Under the pieces are notes generated by a model. It saw nothing but the letters and a program-made list of their open reading frames with translations. It was not told where the DNA came from and searched no databases. Below, piece by piece: positions 55,084 to 63,746 of a DNA stretch of 64,000 nt. Source of the DNA: Anaerosacchariphilus hominis (GTDB lineage: Bacteria; Bacillota; Clostridia; Lachnospirales; Lachnospiraceae); NCBI RefSeq assembly GCF_014290175.1, contig NZ_JACOOR010000001.1:310001-374000 (forward strand), read 5' to 3'. Positions within the stretch are counted from its first letter, which is position 1. The number at the start of each line of letters is the position of its first letter. The translations under genes and the position numbers were made by a program.

Positions 55084-55156
55084 TTAGAAAGTGGCTTTTA
55101 CGGGTAGTATTGACAAAGTTTATCAAAGTATACGGGGAGGAGTATTCATACGGACG

Positions 55157-55191
55157 AAAAACCTCCGGAATTTTAAATTCCGGAGGTTTTT
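55157..55191. terminator. Terminator after the β-propeller gene
   Basis: Near-perfect palindrome: 17-base arms, 55157-55173 with 55175-55191, core CCTCCGG/CCGGAGG, flanked by A and T runs. It ends the minus-strand PTS-fragment group and shields the enolase promoter. Confidence 0.92.
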
Positions 55192-55205
55192 CTATGTGTA
55201 GTGGC

Positions 55206-56255
55206 TTACTCGTTCTCCAATTCGTAGAAAGCGATCTCGTTGATCTCGCGGTTGGTGGAGATAAGACCTACTTTGTTGCCGGGTTTGTCGTAGATGCGGA
55301 CGTTGGCGGGGCCCACGTTGTGATCCAGAAGCTCCATGACGTAGTCGGTGCCGTTCCAGGTGCAAGCCATCAGGTCGCGCTCGCCTTTGCGGTGGCCTAC
55401 GATGGCTGTGCCTTTGCCGAAGATGTCGGCTGCCCAGATCCCGTGGGCGAACTCGTAGGGCTTGTCAAAGGTCTTGACGCAGGTATACTTTCCGTCTGCT
55501 TTCTTGTAGATCTTGATAATCTCGCCGTGGAAGGGAGTCATGACCAGCATCTCGTCCTCGCCGTCTCCGTCGAAGTCTGCGAAGGTCATGTCGCTGGCCG
55601 CGTCCTCGGTGAGGGTCTCGATGGTCCACTCTCCGCCCTTCTCTTCCGGCGGTACGATCTTGAAGATGCCATTATCAGTTCCCACTGCGGCCCACATTCT
55701 ACCGTCTTTCTCCACGCGGCAGTATCCGTGATTCCGCATGAGGCCGTCCTTCAGTACGGTCATTTCGATGGGATGCTCCTTATCCACGCCGCTCATATCC
55801 TCCGGCAGGACGCCGACCCAGATCTTGCCCGGGGTTCTCCAGTCCTCTTTGTACTCATGGGCGGACTTGATGGTGCAGCCTACCAGATAGTTTACGCCGT
55901 TGCTGCTCAGGATATCGAAACGATGTACGAAGGGCAGCTCTACAGCTGTCTTGATCTCCCACTCATGGTCTCCCTTTGGGGATACATGTACGATCTTTGC
56001 TTCCTTGGAATCATTCGGGGAATAAAACTTGTGTGTAGCCAGAAACTCTCCGTCAGTTCCCGGGATCTGTACCATGCTCATGGTTCCGCCCGGCTCGTCC
56101 CAGATGGTATCCTCCAGATTTCCGTCCAGGTCAAACATCAGGCACTTGTTTACCTTCTCGGCCGCTACCAGAATATGCTCCGCCCCCTTGTAGGTCAGCG
56201 GGCAGATGGAATAGCATTTTTCCAGTTCGTGGGTCTTGATCTTATTTGCTTTCAT
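55206..56255 (-). CDS. Cytosolic β-propeller protein next to PTS IIA/IIB genes
   Basis: A 349-residue protein with no signal peptide or membrane segment. Repeating blade-like units (e.g. GRMWAAVGTDNGIFKI, DMTFADFDGDGEDEMLVMT) indicate a β-propeller; the FDGDGEDE segment is an FG-GAP-like calcium-binding loop, odd for a cytosolic protein. I do not recognise a named family. GAGGGG precedes the ATG. It is last in a group with a IIB and a IIA gene, so it may act on or bind the phosphorylated sugar, as an isomerase, lactonase or sensor. Confidence 0.7.
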   Translation of the reverse strand: MKANKIKTHELEKCYSICPLTYKGAEHILVAAEKVNKCLMFDLDGNLEDTIWDEPGGTMSMVQIPGTDGEFLATHKFYSPNDSKEAKIVHVSPKGDHEWEIKTAVELPFVHRFDILSSNGVNYLVGCTIKSAHEYKEDWRTPGKIWVGVLPEDMSGVDKEHPIEMTVLKDGLMRNHGYCRVEKDGRMWAAVGTDNGIFKIVPPEEKGGEWTIETLTEDAASDMTFADFDGDGEDEMLVMTPFHGEIIKIYKKADGKYTCVKTFDKPYEFAHGIWAADIFGKGTAIVGHRKGERDLMACTWNGTDYVMELLDHNVGPANVRIYDKPGNKVGLISTNREINEIAFYELENE

Positions 56256-56348
56256 CTTCTGCCCCTCTTTATCTGTCTGTTCTCTGTTCTTTACATCTAT
56301 GTCGCTCTGCTTTGGACGCAGTCCGGCTTCAGGACCTGTCCGTCCGGA

Positions 56349-56642
56349 TTATTCAGCAAGTCCGGCTGCTTTGAGCTTCTCCTCGATCTCTGTCTGGGAC
56401 ATGACATTCTTCAGTCCGATAACGCGCACACCCTTGGCTTCTGCGTCCTTGAACATGGAAATGAAGTTCAGCGGGCAGAATACCACATCATACTCGGTGG
56501 CTGTATTCTTTCCCTCGGACAGGGAGCTGTGATGCAGTCTTCCTACCTCGATTCCCAGAGCCTTGGTAGCCTTTTCGGTAGTCATTTTCATCATAAGGCT
56601 TGTTCCGGCGCCGTTGGCGCAGCAAACTAAAATATTCAGCAT
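56349..56642 (-). CDS. PTS IIB component, ascorbate/galactitol type
   Basis: A 97-residue stand-alone IIB. The phosphorylated Cys is in the N-terminal loop LVCCANGAGTS (one of residues 7-8), typical of the UlaB/GatB class. Start at 56642 because GCAGGAGG precedes it; ATG at 56687 does not fit family N-termini. The gene lies between IIA and the β-propeller gene. No IIC permease is encoded in the window near it. Confidence 0.85.
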   Translation of the reverse strand: MLNILVCCANGAGTSLMMKMTTEKATKALGIEVGRLHHSSLSEGKNTATEYDVVFCPLNFISMFKDAEAKGVRVIGLKNVMSQTEIEEKLKAAGLAE

Positions 56643-56741
56643 TTTTTCATTCCTCCTGCAATTTGGTTCTTTTTCTTTAGGATACACCGCAGCCGCCCAG
56701 TTGTCAAAGGGTTCCGGGCTTTTCCGGGAATCCCGGTTTCT

Positions 56742-57197
56742 CTAGTCCAGATATTTTTCCTGAAGTCTCAGCAAATCCTCCGGACAGACTGCCTGATCCA
56801 GCTCTGCCACCAGTTCCTCATTCATCAGTATTTCCGAAAGGCGCTTCATATTATTCAGGTGCTGTTCCGGATCGCAGGAGGCCAGGGTAAAGAACAGTCG
56901 GGCGTCCTTTTCCGGATCCGCCGGGTCGAAGCTCACCGGTTTTTCCAACTTCATAAAAGCCACCGCCGTCTTCCGCACACCGGCCGCTCCCTCCTGGGAA
57001 TGGGGCATGGCGATATTTGGCATGATGACGATATAGGGGCCGTACTTCCGGACACAGGCAATGATTTCCCCGGCGTATCCGGCGTCCACGGTTCCGTCCG
57101 CCTCCAGGGAGCGGCAGCTCATGGCCACCGCTTCCTCCCAGTCTGCAGCTTCTTCCGCGAATAAATAGTGCTTTTTCTCCACGAATTCTCTTAACAT
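56742..57197 (-). CDS. PTS IIA component, fructose/ascorbate type
   Basis: A 151-residue IIA of the mannitol-fructose/UlaC fold. The phosphorylated His is in IAMPHSQEG (about residue 72), with the FFTLASCDPEQHL segment in the second half. GAGAGGAAT precedes the ATG. It starts 31 bp after the ctpA stop on the same strand, with no promoter or terminator seen between, so it may be read from the ctpA transcript. Confidence 0.88.
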   Translation of the reverse strand: MLREFVEKKHYLFAEEAADWEEAVAMSCRSLEADGTVDAGYAGEIIACVRKYGPYIVIMPNIAMPHSQEGAAGVRKTAVAFMKLEKPVSFDPADPEKDARLFFTLASCDPEQHLNNMKRLSEILMNEELVAELDQAVCPEDLLRLQEKYLD

Positions 57198-57228
57198 ATC
57201 GGTATTCCTCTCAGCCTGCGCTGCAATC

Positions 57229-58443
57229 CTATTCTGTCAGAACTTCTATGGCCTTCTGCAGCTGATTATCTTTTTCCTCCGGTATGGTCACCTCATTGGC
57301 CACATCCGTGTCAAGCTCCACCTCCACGTCCGGCGCGATTCCGATGCCGTGGATATTGTTGCCCTTGGGCGTGTAATACTTGGATACGGTCAGCTTCACC
57401 GCTGTTCCGTCGCTTAAGGGATAGACCTTCTGTACGATACCCTTCCCGAAGGTCTGGGTGCCCACCAGGGTTCCGATGCCGTAGTCCTTGATGGCTCCCG
57501 CAAAGATCTCCGAAGCGCTGGCGCTGTTTCCATTTACCAGCACGGCCAGCGGCTTATCAAAATGATTCTCGGCGTCGGAATATTCCTCTTCCCGGTGACC
57601 GTATTTATCTTCTGTGTATACAATCAGTCCTTCCGGAAGCAACCGATCCAGCATCTGGCACACGCTGGACACCAATCCGCCTCCATTGTTCCGCAGATCG
57701 ATGATCAGGCTTTCCTCGCCCTGGGCTTCCAGATCGTTCAATGCGTCCAGGAACTGGTTCACGGTCACGTCATCAAAGCTGGATACTGCGATATAACCGA
57801 TGCTGCCGTCCAGCATCCGGTGCTCCACCGTGGAGACCTCTATGGTTCTGCGCTCCACCTCCAGATCCATGGGATCTGACTGGCCCTCACGGACAATAGA
57901 AATCATCACCGTGGTATGCTCTTCTCCCTTGATTCGTGATACCACCTGGGTCAAATCCTCACCGGTCACTTCCTGGCTGTCCACCTGATACAGCACATCG
58001 CCGGGAAGCATCCCCGCTTCCTCGGCCGGAGATCCCTCAAAGATCTTTGTGGCAGTAATGATACCGGTACTCATATTCTGGGTCACCTGTACGCCGATTC
58101 CGCAGTAGCTTCCATTGGTGGAATCCTGCAGACTCTGATATTCGTCCCTGGTATAGTAAGCCGCGTAGGCGTCTCCCAGTCCCACGACCGCGCCCTTATA
58201 CAGATAGTTCTCCACCTGCTCCGCATCCACCTCGTCCAGATAATACTGCTCTATGAGATTCTGGATCTCCGCCAGTTTTCCCTGTACCTCTGTTCCGGTC
58301 AGATTCAGCTCCCCGCTCTCTGCCTTTTTCTCATCTGAAGCCTGTGTCAGCATCCGATAGCCGCCGAAGGCCACGCCCCCCAGGAGCACAGTCAGCAGGA
58401 AGCCTGCCAGAATGCCTTTGATAAACTGTTTCTTATTCTCCAT
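57229..58443 (-). CDS. C-terminal processing peptidase (S41, CtpA family)
   Basis: Exported serine protease of about 404 residues anchored by one N-terminal membrane segment (about 8-32). A PDZ domain (about 100-185) is followed by the S41 domain with catalytic Ser in NSASASEIFAGA and Lys in TFGKGIVQK. Such proteases control cell-wall hydrolases. Start uncertain: the protein start MENKKQF fits the family, but upstream ATGs at 58476 and 58503 are in frame and none has a strong ribosome site; the 58503 start would overlap the preceding gene by 11 bp. It follows the M23 hydrolase and FtsX/FtsE genes, a natural functional set. Confidence 0.9.
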   Translation of the reverse strand: MENKKQFIKGILAGFLLTVLLGGVAFGGYRMLTQASDEKKAESGELNLTGTEVQGKLAEIQNLIEQYYLDEVDAEQVENYLYKGAVVGLGDAYAAYYTRDEYQSLQDSTNGSYCGIGVQVTQNMSTGIITATKIFEGSPAEEAGMLPGDVLYQVDSQEVTGEDLTQVVSRIKGEEHTTVMISIVREGQSDPMDLEVERRTIEVSTVEHRMLDGSIGYIAVSSFDDVTVNQFLDALNDLEAQGEESLIIDLRNNGGGLVSSVCQMLDRLLPEGLIVYTEDKYGHREEEYSDAENHFDKPLAVLVNGNSASASEIFAGAIKDYGIGTLVGTQTFGKGIVQKVYPLSDGTAVKLTVSKYYTPKGNNIHGIGIAPDVEVELDTDVANEVTIPEEKDNQLQKAIEVLTE

Positions 58444-58492
58444 ACGATAAATATACGTCCTTTTCTTTTGTCCCATTCCGGTATTTCCGGAA

Positions 58493-59713
58493 CTATCCCA
58501 CATAACCCGTCGGATTTACATAACTTCCATTCTTAATCACGCCAAAGTGCAGATGATTTCCCGTGGAATATCCTGTGGAGCCCACTGCGGCGATGGTCTG
58601 TCCCTGACTCACGGTCTGGCCTGCGGACACATAGAGGGCCGAGCAGTGCATATACACGGTGGACAAACCGTTTCCATGGGAAATAACGATATAGTTGCCC
58701 GCCGAGCTGCTGTATGCCGCCGTAGTCACACGGCCGCCTGCCGCCGCCAGAATGGCTGCGCCGTAGGAAGCGCCAATATCGATGCCCTTATGATAAGTAG
58801 ATGCTCCCGGCGTGGGCTGCTTTCTCGGTCCGAATCCGCTGGTGATTCTCCTGCTGCTGGGACAGGGCCAGATAAATCCGGAAGCGCCGCCGTCTCCGTC
58901 GCTGTCCTGGCCGTTGGCCGCTGCGGCCGCCGCGATCTGCTGCTCGATCTGTTCCAAAAGCTTTTCCTGCTCCGTCAGGTCGTCCCTGTAGCCTGCCGCA
59001 TTGCTGTTCTCGCTGTCGATCTGGCTCTGATAGGTCTGAATCTGGGCCGTCTTGGACTGAATCAGCGCGTCCACCGTCTTCTTCTGTTCCGCCGCCGTCT
59101 CCGCCATCAGATCCAGATCCTCTTTCTCCTGCTCCAATTCCGCCTTTTTCTCAGCTACCGCTTCCTTCTGAGCCACATACTCCTCCAGCATATTCCGATC
59201 ATACCTGGTCATCTGGGCCGCATAGCTGGACTTGTTCAGAAAGTCCGCCATGCTGTCAGAGGTGAGAAACAGCTCCAGATACGAAGGATTCCCATTTTCA
59301 TACAGGTACTGAATCCGCTTCTTCATATCCGCGTACTGCTTTTCCGCTGTGGCTTCCGCCTGGGCCAGGTCGTCCTCAGCCTGACTGATTTCTTCCTTCT
59401 TGGCCTCGATATCCTCATTCAGCTTCTGAATCTGGGCTGCCAGCTCATTGGCCTCCTTATCCAGCTTGCCGATATAGCTTTTCAGGCTGCTCTTACTGTT
59501 TTCCAGCTCTGAGATCTTCTTTTTCGCGTCGTTCAGATCCGCCTTGATATCTTTGATCTTGTCCAGGGTATCCTGACGCTTATCCTCCAGATCGCTGGTA
59601 TCCACCTGGGAAGCCTCTGCCCGCAGTATATCCTTTGTGAAAATACAGGTCGCCGTAAGCGCCAGAATCAGAAACGCGCACAGCACTCTCCTTGTTTTCA
59701 TCCTGTTTTTCAT
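58493..59713 (-). CDS. Murein hydrolase with coiled coil and M23 domain (EnvC/PcsB-like position)
   Basis: A 406-residue exported protein: signal/anchor (about 8-30), long coiled coil (about 38-260, rich in Lys/Glu/Gln heptads), an Ala-rich hinge and a C-terminal M23 peptidase (about 285-406). Metal ligands appear intact (HKGIDIG and HLHFG), so unlike E. coli EnvC it may itself cut peptidoglycan. Encoded directly after ftsX, the arrangement expected for the hydrolase that FtsEX controls through the coiled coil. AAAAGGAAAAG precedes the ATG. Confidence 0.88.
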   Translation of the reverse strand: MKNRMKTRRVLCAFLILALTATCIFTKDILRAEASQVDTSDLEDKRQDTLDKIKDIKADLNDAKKKISELENSKSSLKSYIGKLDKEANELAAQIQKLNEDIEAKKEEISQAEDDLAQAEATAEKQYADMKKRIQYLYENGNPSYLELFLTSDSMADFLNKSSYAAQMTRYDRNMLEEYVAQKEAVAEKKAELEQEKEDLDLMAETAAEQKKTVDALIQSKTAQIQTYQSQIDSENSNAAGYRDDLTEQEKLLEQIEQQIAAAAAANGQDSDGDGGASGFIWPCPSSRRITSGFGPRKQPTPGASTYHKGIDIGASYGAAILAAAGGRVTTAAYSSSAGNYIVISHGNGLSTVYMHCSALYVSAGQTVSQGQTIAAVGSTGYSTGNHLHFGVIKNGSYVNPTGYVG

Positions 59714-59760
59714 CTTCTTTTCCTTTTCAAAATCCTGAAACCTGTCAACAGCCGTCCGAT

Positions 59761-60669
59761 TTATACCTTCAGATGCTTCCGGATGGTGAAGAAGCTTCCG
59801 AAGAAACCGATTCCCACACCCAGAGCCATACCCACCGGAAGCAGAATCCGGAACATCTGCCCCACCGGAAGGAAATGCAGTAATCCGGTCAGCGCGTTAA
59901 ACTTGTCTCCCACAAAACCAATGAGTCTGGTGTACAGATAATACAGCAGTGCCAGCGGAACGGAAGCGCCCACCAGACCGATGAGAATACCCTCCACCAC
60001 AAAGGGCGCCTTCACAAAGCCATTGGTGGCTCCGATAAGCTTCATGATACCGATCTCTTCCCTGCGGACTGCGATACCGATGGTGACCGTATTACTGATC
60101 AGGAATACGGATACGCACAGCAACAGAATGATGACCGCGATGGAAATATAGCCAATCAGCATATTAAAGTTCGTCAGAATATCCGCCACCTGGGCCGACT
60201 GGTTGATCTTCCGGATACCGCTTACAGAGCCCAGCCAGTCCACCAGATTCTCCTGCTCCGCCACATCCTTCAGATAAATCTCATAGTGGGCCTGATTGGC
60301 CAGAGGATTATCGTCCGCGAAGCCCTCCGCCAGCTGGGGATTGTCCTTGAAGTAGATCTCCTTGTACTGCTCCCAGGACTCCTCCGCGGAGACGAATACC
60401 ACATCGGATACCTCGTCCCGGCCCCGGATCTTCTCGCCGATGGCGTCCATATCCTCCTGGGAAATTCCTTCATCAAAGAATACGGTAACTGCCACGGACT
60501 TCTCCGCCTCTTTTACCATATACTGGAAATTCTCCACCACGCAGAAGAAGATTCCAAAGAGGAAAATACAGGCCGACATGGTAGCCACGGAGGCCAGAGA
60601 GAACATTTTATTTCTCCAGATATTTTTCAGGCCCTGCTTAATGCAGTAGCCGATAGAACTAATCCGCAT
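59761..60669 (-). CDS. ftsX: Cell division protein FtsX
   Basis: Membrane subunit of the FtsEX complex that couples ATP use by FtsE to control of a cell-wall hydrolase outside the membrane. The 302-residue protein has an N-terminal membrane segment (about 21-45), an extracellular loop (about 50-160) and three further segments (about 170-295), as in the family. The ATG at 60669 lies within the end of ftsE (11-bp overlap), so translation is coupled; an ATG at 60699 is further inside ftsE. Confidence 0.94.
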   Translation of the reverse strand: MRISSIGYCIKQGLKNIWRNKMFSLASVATMSACIFLFGIFFCVVENFQYMVKEAEKSVAVTVFFDEGISQEDMDAIGEKIRGRDEVSDVVFVSAEESWEQYKEIYFKDNPQLAEGFADDNPLANQAHYEIYLKDVAEQENLVDWLGSVSGIRKINQSAQVADILTNFNMLIGYISIAVIILLLCVSVFLISNTVTIGIAVRREEIGIMKLIGATNGFVKAPFVVEGILIGLVGASVPLALLYYLYTRLIGFVGDKFNALTGLLHFLPVGQMFRILLPVGMALGVGIGFFGSFFTIRKHLKV

Positions 60670-61348
60670 TCTGTTTGTACCCAGCCTTACGCTCGTCACT
60701 TACGATGACGCCTTTGTGCATGACAACCACACGCTTTTTCATCTGATCTACGATCTCCTGATTGTGGGTTACCACCAGTACGGTGGTTCCCCGCTCGTTG
60801 ATGGTCTCTAAAAGCTTCATGATTTCTCTGGAGTTCTTCGGGTCCAGATTGCCGGTGGGCTCGTCGGCCAGCAGAATATTCGGCCGGTTCACCAGGGCGC
60901 GGGCCAGGGCCACACGCTGCTGCTCTCCTCCGGACAGCTGCTTGGGGAAGGACTTATATTTCTCCGCCAGCCCCACCAGAGACAGCATCTTCGGCACATT
61001 CTTCCGGATGTCCTTGCTGGGAGTCGCGATAACTCTCTGGGCAAAGGCGATATTCTCATAGACGTTCCGATCCTTTAACAGGCGGAAATCCTGAAACACC
61101 ACCCCCAGCTTCCGACGATACTTGGGGATCGCCTTCGACTTCATTTTATTCAGATTGATTCCGTTTACCTTGATGCTTCCGGAGGTCGGCTCCAGTTCCT
61201 TTAATAGGAGCTTGATCAGCGTAGACTTTCCGGAACCGCTGTCCCCCACGATAAAGACGAACTCGCCCTTATCCACATGCAGGGTAATGCCGTTCAATGC
61301 CTGTACGCCCGTGGCGTAGGACTTTGTCACATTCTGCAAATCGATCAT
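60659..61348 (-). CDS. ftsE: Cell division ATP-binding protein FtsE
   Basis: A 229-residue ABC ATPase with Walker A GDSGSGKSTLIK (about 36-47), Q-loop FQDFRLL, signature LSGGEQQR, Walker B ILLADEPTGNLD and H-loop VTHN. The FQDFRLL pattern and pairing with ftsX identify it. GAGGAG precedes the ATG. Confidence 0.96.
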   Translation of the reverse strand: MIDLQNVTKSYATGVQALNGITLHVDKGEFVFIVGDSGSGKSTLIKLLLKELEPTSGSIKVNGINLNKMKSKAIPKYRRKLGVVFQDFRLLKDRNVYENIAFAQRVIATPSKDIRKNVPKMLSLVGLAEKYKSFPKQLSGGEQQRVALARALVNRPNILLADEPTGNLDPKNSREIMKLLETINERGTTVLVVTHNQEIVDQMKKRVVVMHKGVIVSDERKAGYKQNAD

Positions 61349-61371
61349 TTTTCTCTCCTCAAATCCCGTGT

Positions 61372-62460
61372 TTAGTACTCCATGGATTCCATATATTTCA
61401 TATATTTTACAACCATCAGCGCAATCTTGAAGGTGATGGCGTCCTCAAAAACCCGCAGGTCGAGACCTGTGCTCTTCTGAAGCTTATCCAGACGGTAAAC
61501 CAGCGTATTTCTGTGGATATACAGCTGTCTGGAGGTCTCTGATACATTCAGGCTGTTCTCGAAGAACTTATTGATGGTGGTCAGGGTCTCCTCGTCGAAA
61601 TCATCCGGCGATTTACCGTCGAAAATCTCCCGGATAAACATCTTGCACAGGGGAATCGGCAGCTGGTAAATCAGACGGCCGATACCTAAGGTGCTGTAGG
61701 CCACAATATCCTTCTCGTCGAAGAAAATCTTTCCCACATCCAGAGCCATCCGCGCCTCTTTGTAGGAACGGGATACCTCCTTCAGCTCGCCCACGATGGT
61801 GCCGTAGGCAATATGGACCTTTTCTTCGCCCTCGCCGTTCAACAGATCCCGGATGACCTTCGCTGTCTTCTCCAGCTCCGCATAGCCTTCGTTCTCGCCC
61901 AGCTCTTTCACCACGATAATATTCTTCTCGTCCACCGCCGTAATGAAGTCGTGGGATTTGGCTCCGAAGAGAGTCCGCACATTTTCCAGAGAGGCCGTGT
62001 CTTTTTCACGTCCGGTCTCGATGACAAATACCGCCCGGCGCACCTCCGTCTGGATGTGCAGCTTCTTGGCCCGGTTATAAATGTCCACCAAAAGAAGATT
62101 GTCCAGAAGCAGATTCTTGATAAAATTATCTTTATCGAAACGCTCCTTATATGCAACCAGTAAATTCTGGATCTGGAATACCACCAGCTTACCGACCATG
62201 TAAGCGTCCTCGCTGCCGCCGTTGATCAGCAGAATATACTCCAGCTGATTTTCATCGAAAATTTTGAAAAACTGGAAGCCCTGGATCACCTGGCTGTCCG
62301 CCGGAGAATCGATAAAGGCCAGCACAGAGCCCGTATAGGCATCTGCCTCCGGGAAAGTGGATGCAAGCACCTTTCCCTCGGTATCAATGATGCACAGATC
62401 GATGCGGGTAATGCCCTTCAGTCCGTCGATGGTATTCTGTAAAATCTGATTTGAAATCAT
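61372..62460 (-). CDS. CdaR/PucR-type helix-turn-helix regulator
   Basis: A 362-residue cytosolic protein with an N-terminal sensor domain (about 1-125, sugar diacid recognition-like), a degenerate GGDEF-like middle (about 130-270) and a C-terminal HTH (about 300-355, VSETSRQLYIHRNTLVYRLDKL) as in CdaR-family activators. The signal could be a small acid; here the neighbour is ftsE, 23 bp downstream, so it may control division genes or just be their first co-transcribed gene. AAAGGAG precedes the ATG at a long spacing. Confidence 0.82.
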   Translation of the reverse strand: MISNQILQNTIDGLKGITRIDLCIIDTEGKVLASTFPEADAYTGSVLAFIDSPADSQVIQGFQFFKIFDENQLEYILLINGGSEDAYMVGKLVVFQIQNLLVAYKERFDKDNFIKNLLLDNLLLVDIYNRAKKLHIQTEVRRAVFVIETGREKDTASLENVRTLFGAKSHDFITAVDEKNIIVVKELGENEGYAELEKTAKVIRDLLNGEGEEKVHIAYGTIVGELKEVSRSYKEARMALDVGKIFFDEKDIVAYSTLGIGRLIYQLPIPLCKMFIREIFDGKSPDDFDEETLTTINKFFENSLNVSETSRQLYIHRNTLVYRLDKLQKSTGLDLRVFEDAITFKIALMVVKYMKYMESMEY

Positions 62461-62806
62461 AACCTCTACACTCCTTTAATCATATAGTTTTGTGCATATC
62501 GCCAGACCCTCCCCAGGGCTCTCCTCTGGCAATATTGACAATAGTTCTACCCCAATCTTCAAGTATCCGTTAAATACCTAATCTATATATTAATGCAAAA
62601 CTACAGAAAAGGAAAGAGGAAATCCGATATTTTTTATGCACTTCCTCAATATTATTTGATTTTTTATCCAGATTTTCCCTATACATTCTTCACAAAACCA
62701 ATTTTTCCAACTTCACTCGGCAAAAAATGGATTTCCCGCACCTCCTTGCTTTCTCCCCGGACTTATGCTAATCTCAAATGAAACACTCATACGGAAAGGA
62801 GCTTTT
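62461..62806. other. Divergent intergenic region, AT-rich
   Basis: 346 bp without a gene. A GCCAGA/TCTGGC hairpin lies at about 62501-62531, upstream of the CdaR-like gene. On the plus strand TTGATT (62656-62661), 18-bp spacer, TATACA (62680-62685) is a fair promoter for the YitT gene. No other structure was seen. Confidence 0.45.
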
Positions 62807-63682
62807 ATGTCCCGTTTTAAAATACACATCACCCGGAATACCCTGAAAAATTATCTGTTTATGGTGGTGGGTACGGCCCTGATGGCCTTCTCCATTGCCT
62901 CTGTTTTTGACCCTGTCAGCCTGATCACCGGCGGTTTTTCCGGTCTGTCCATCATCGTCCGCCAGCTGACGGAGCCTCTTGTGCCCGGCGGTATCCCCCT
63001 GTCCGTGACGAACCTGGCCCTGAATATTCCCTTTCTGCTGCTGACTGTGAAGCTGAAGGGCTTCCGCTATCTGCTGCGGACAGGCTTCGCCACTGTAGCC
63101 CTGTCCTTCTGGCTGTCGGTGCTTCCCGTGATCCCCATTGCGGAAGGAGACCTTCTTCTGTCCGCCCTCTATGGCGGTCTCTTCATGGGCGCAGGCATCG
63201 GTCTGGTCTTTGTGGCCCAGTCCACCACCGGCGGCACAGACTTAATCGCGGCCCTGATTCAGCATTTTCTCCCCAGCTACAGCATCTCCACTCTCATGTG
63301 GATTCTGGATACGCTGATCGTGCTGCTGGGCGCTTACCTCTTCGGTATCCAGATGACCCTCTATGCTATTATTGCCATCTATCTGACTTCCCATGTGGCG
63401 GACGGCCTCATCGAGGGCCTGAAGTTCTCCAAGGCGGCCTTCATCATCACCGGGAAGCCCGACGAGCTCTCGGCCACCCTGATGCAGGAGCTGGACCGGG
63501 GCGTCACCGGGATCTCCGCCATGGGTATGTATTCCCGGGAGGCTAAAAACATGCTGCTCTGCGTGGTGGCCCGCAAGCAGATCGTCCAGTTAAAAGAGCT
63601 GGCCAAAGAGTGTGATCCGGGCGCCTTCGTCATCGTAACCGATGTGCGCGAGGTGCTGGGGGAAGGCTTTATCGAGCGATAA
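62807..63682 (+). CDS. YitT family membrane protein (DUF161/DUF2179)
   Basis: A 291-residue membrane protein with about five N-terminal helices (about 12-205) and a C-terminal cytosolic DUF2179 domain (about 215-290, with FIITGKPDEL and VARKQIVQLKELAKECDPGAFV-type segment). Function of the family is unknown. AAAGGAG sits 6 bp before the ATG at 62807; the ATG at 62765 lies upstream without a site. Confidence 0.88.
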   Translation: MSRFKIHITRNTLKNYLFMVVGTALMAFSIASVFDPVSLITGGFSGLSIIVRQLTEPLVPGGIPLSVTNLALNIPFLLLTVKLKGFRYLLRTGFATVALSFWLSVLPVIPIAEGDLLLSALYGGLFMGAGIGLVFVAQSTTGGTDLIAALIQHFLPSYSISTLMWILDTLIVLLGAYLFGIQMTLYAIIAIYLTSHVADGLIEGLKFSKAAFIITGKPDELSATLMQELDRGVTGISAMGMYSREAKNMLLCVVARKQIVQLKELAKECDPGAFVIVTDVREVLGEGFIER

Positions 63683-63746
63683 CCTGGTATATTTTTCTCT
63701 GCCCCCTCATATTCTGTAGCAATCGAAACCTGCAGGAGGTCTTTCC

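Noticed and set aside
55077..56630. Open frame opposite the β-propeller and IIB genes
   Set aside because: It runs through a terminator and two well-supported minus-strand genes; no support of its own.
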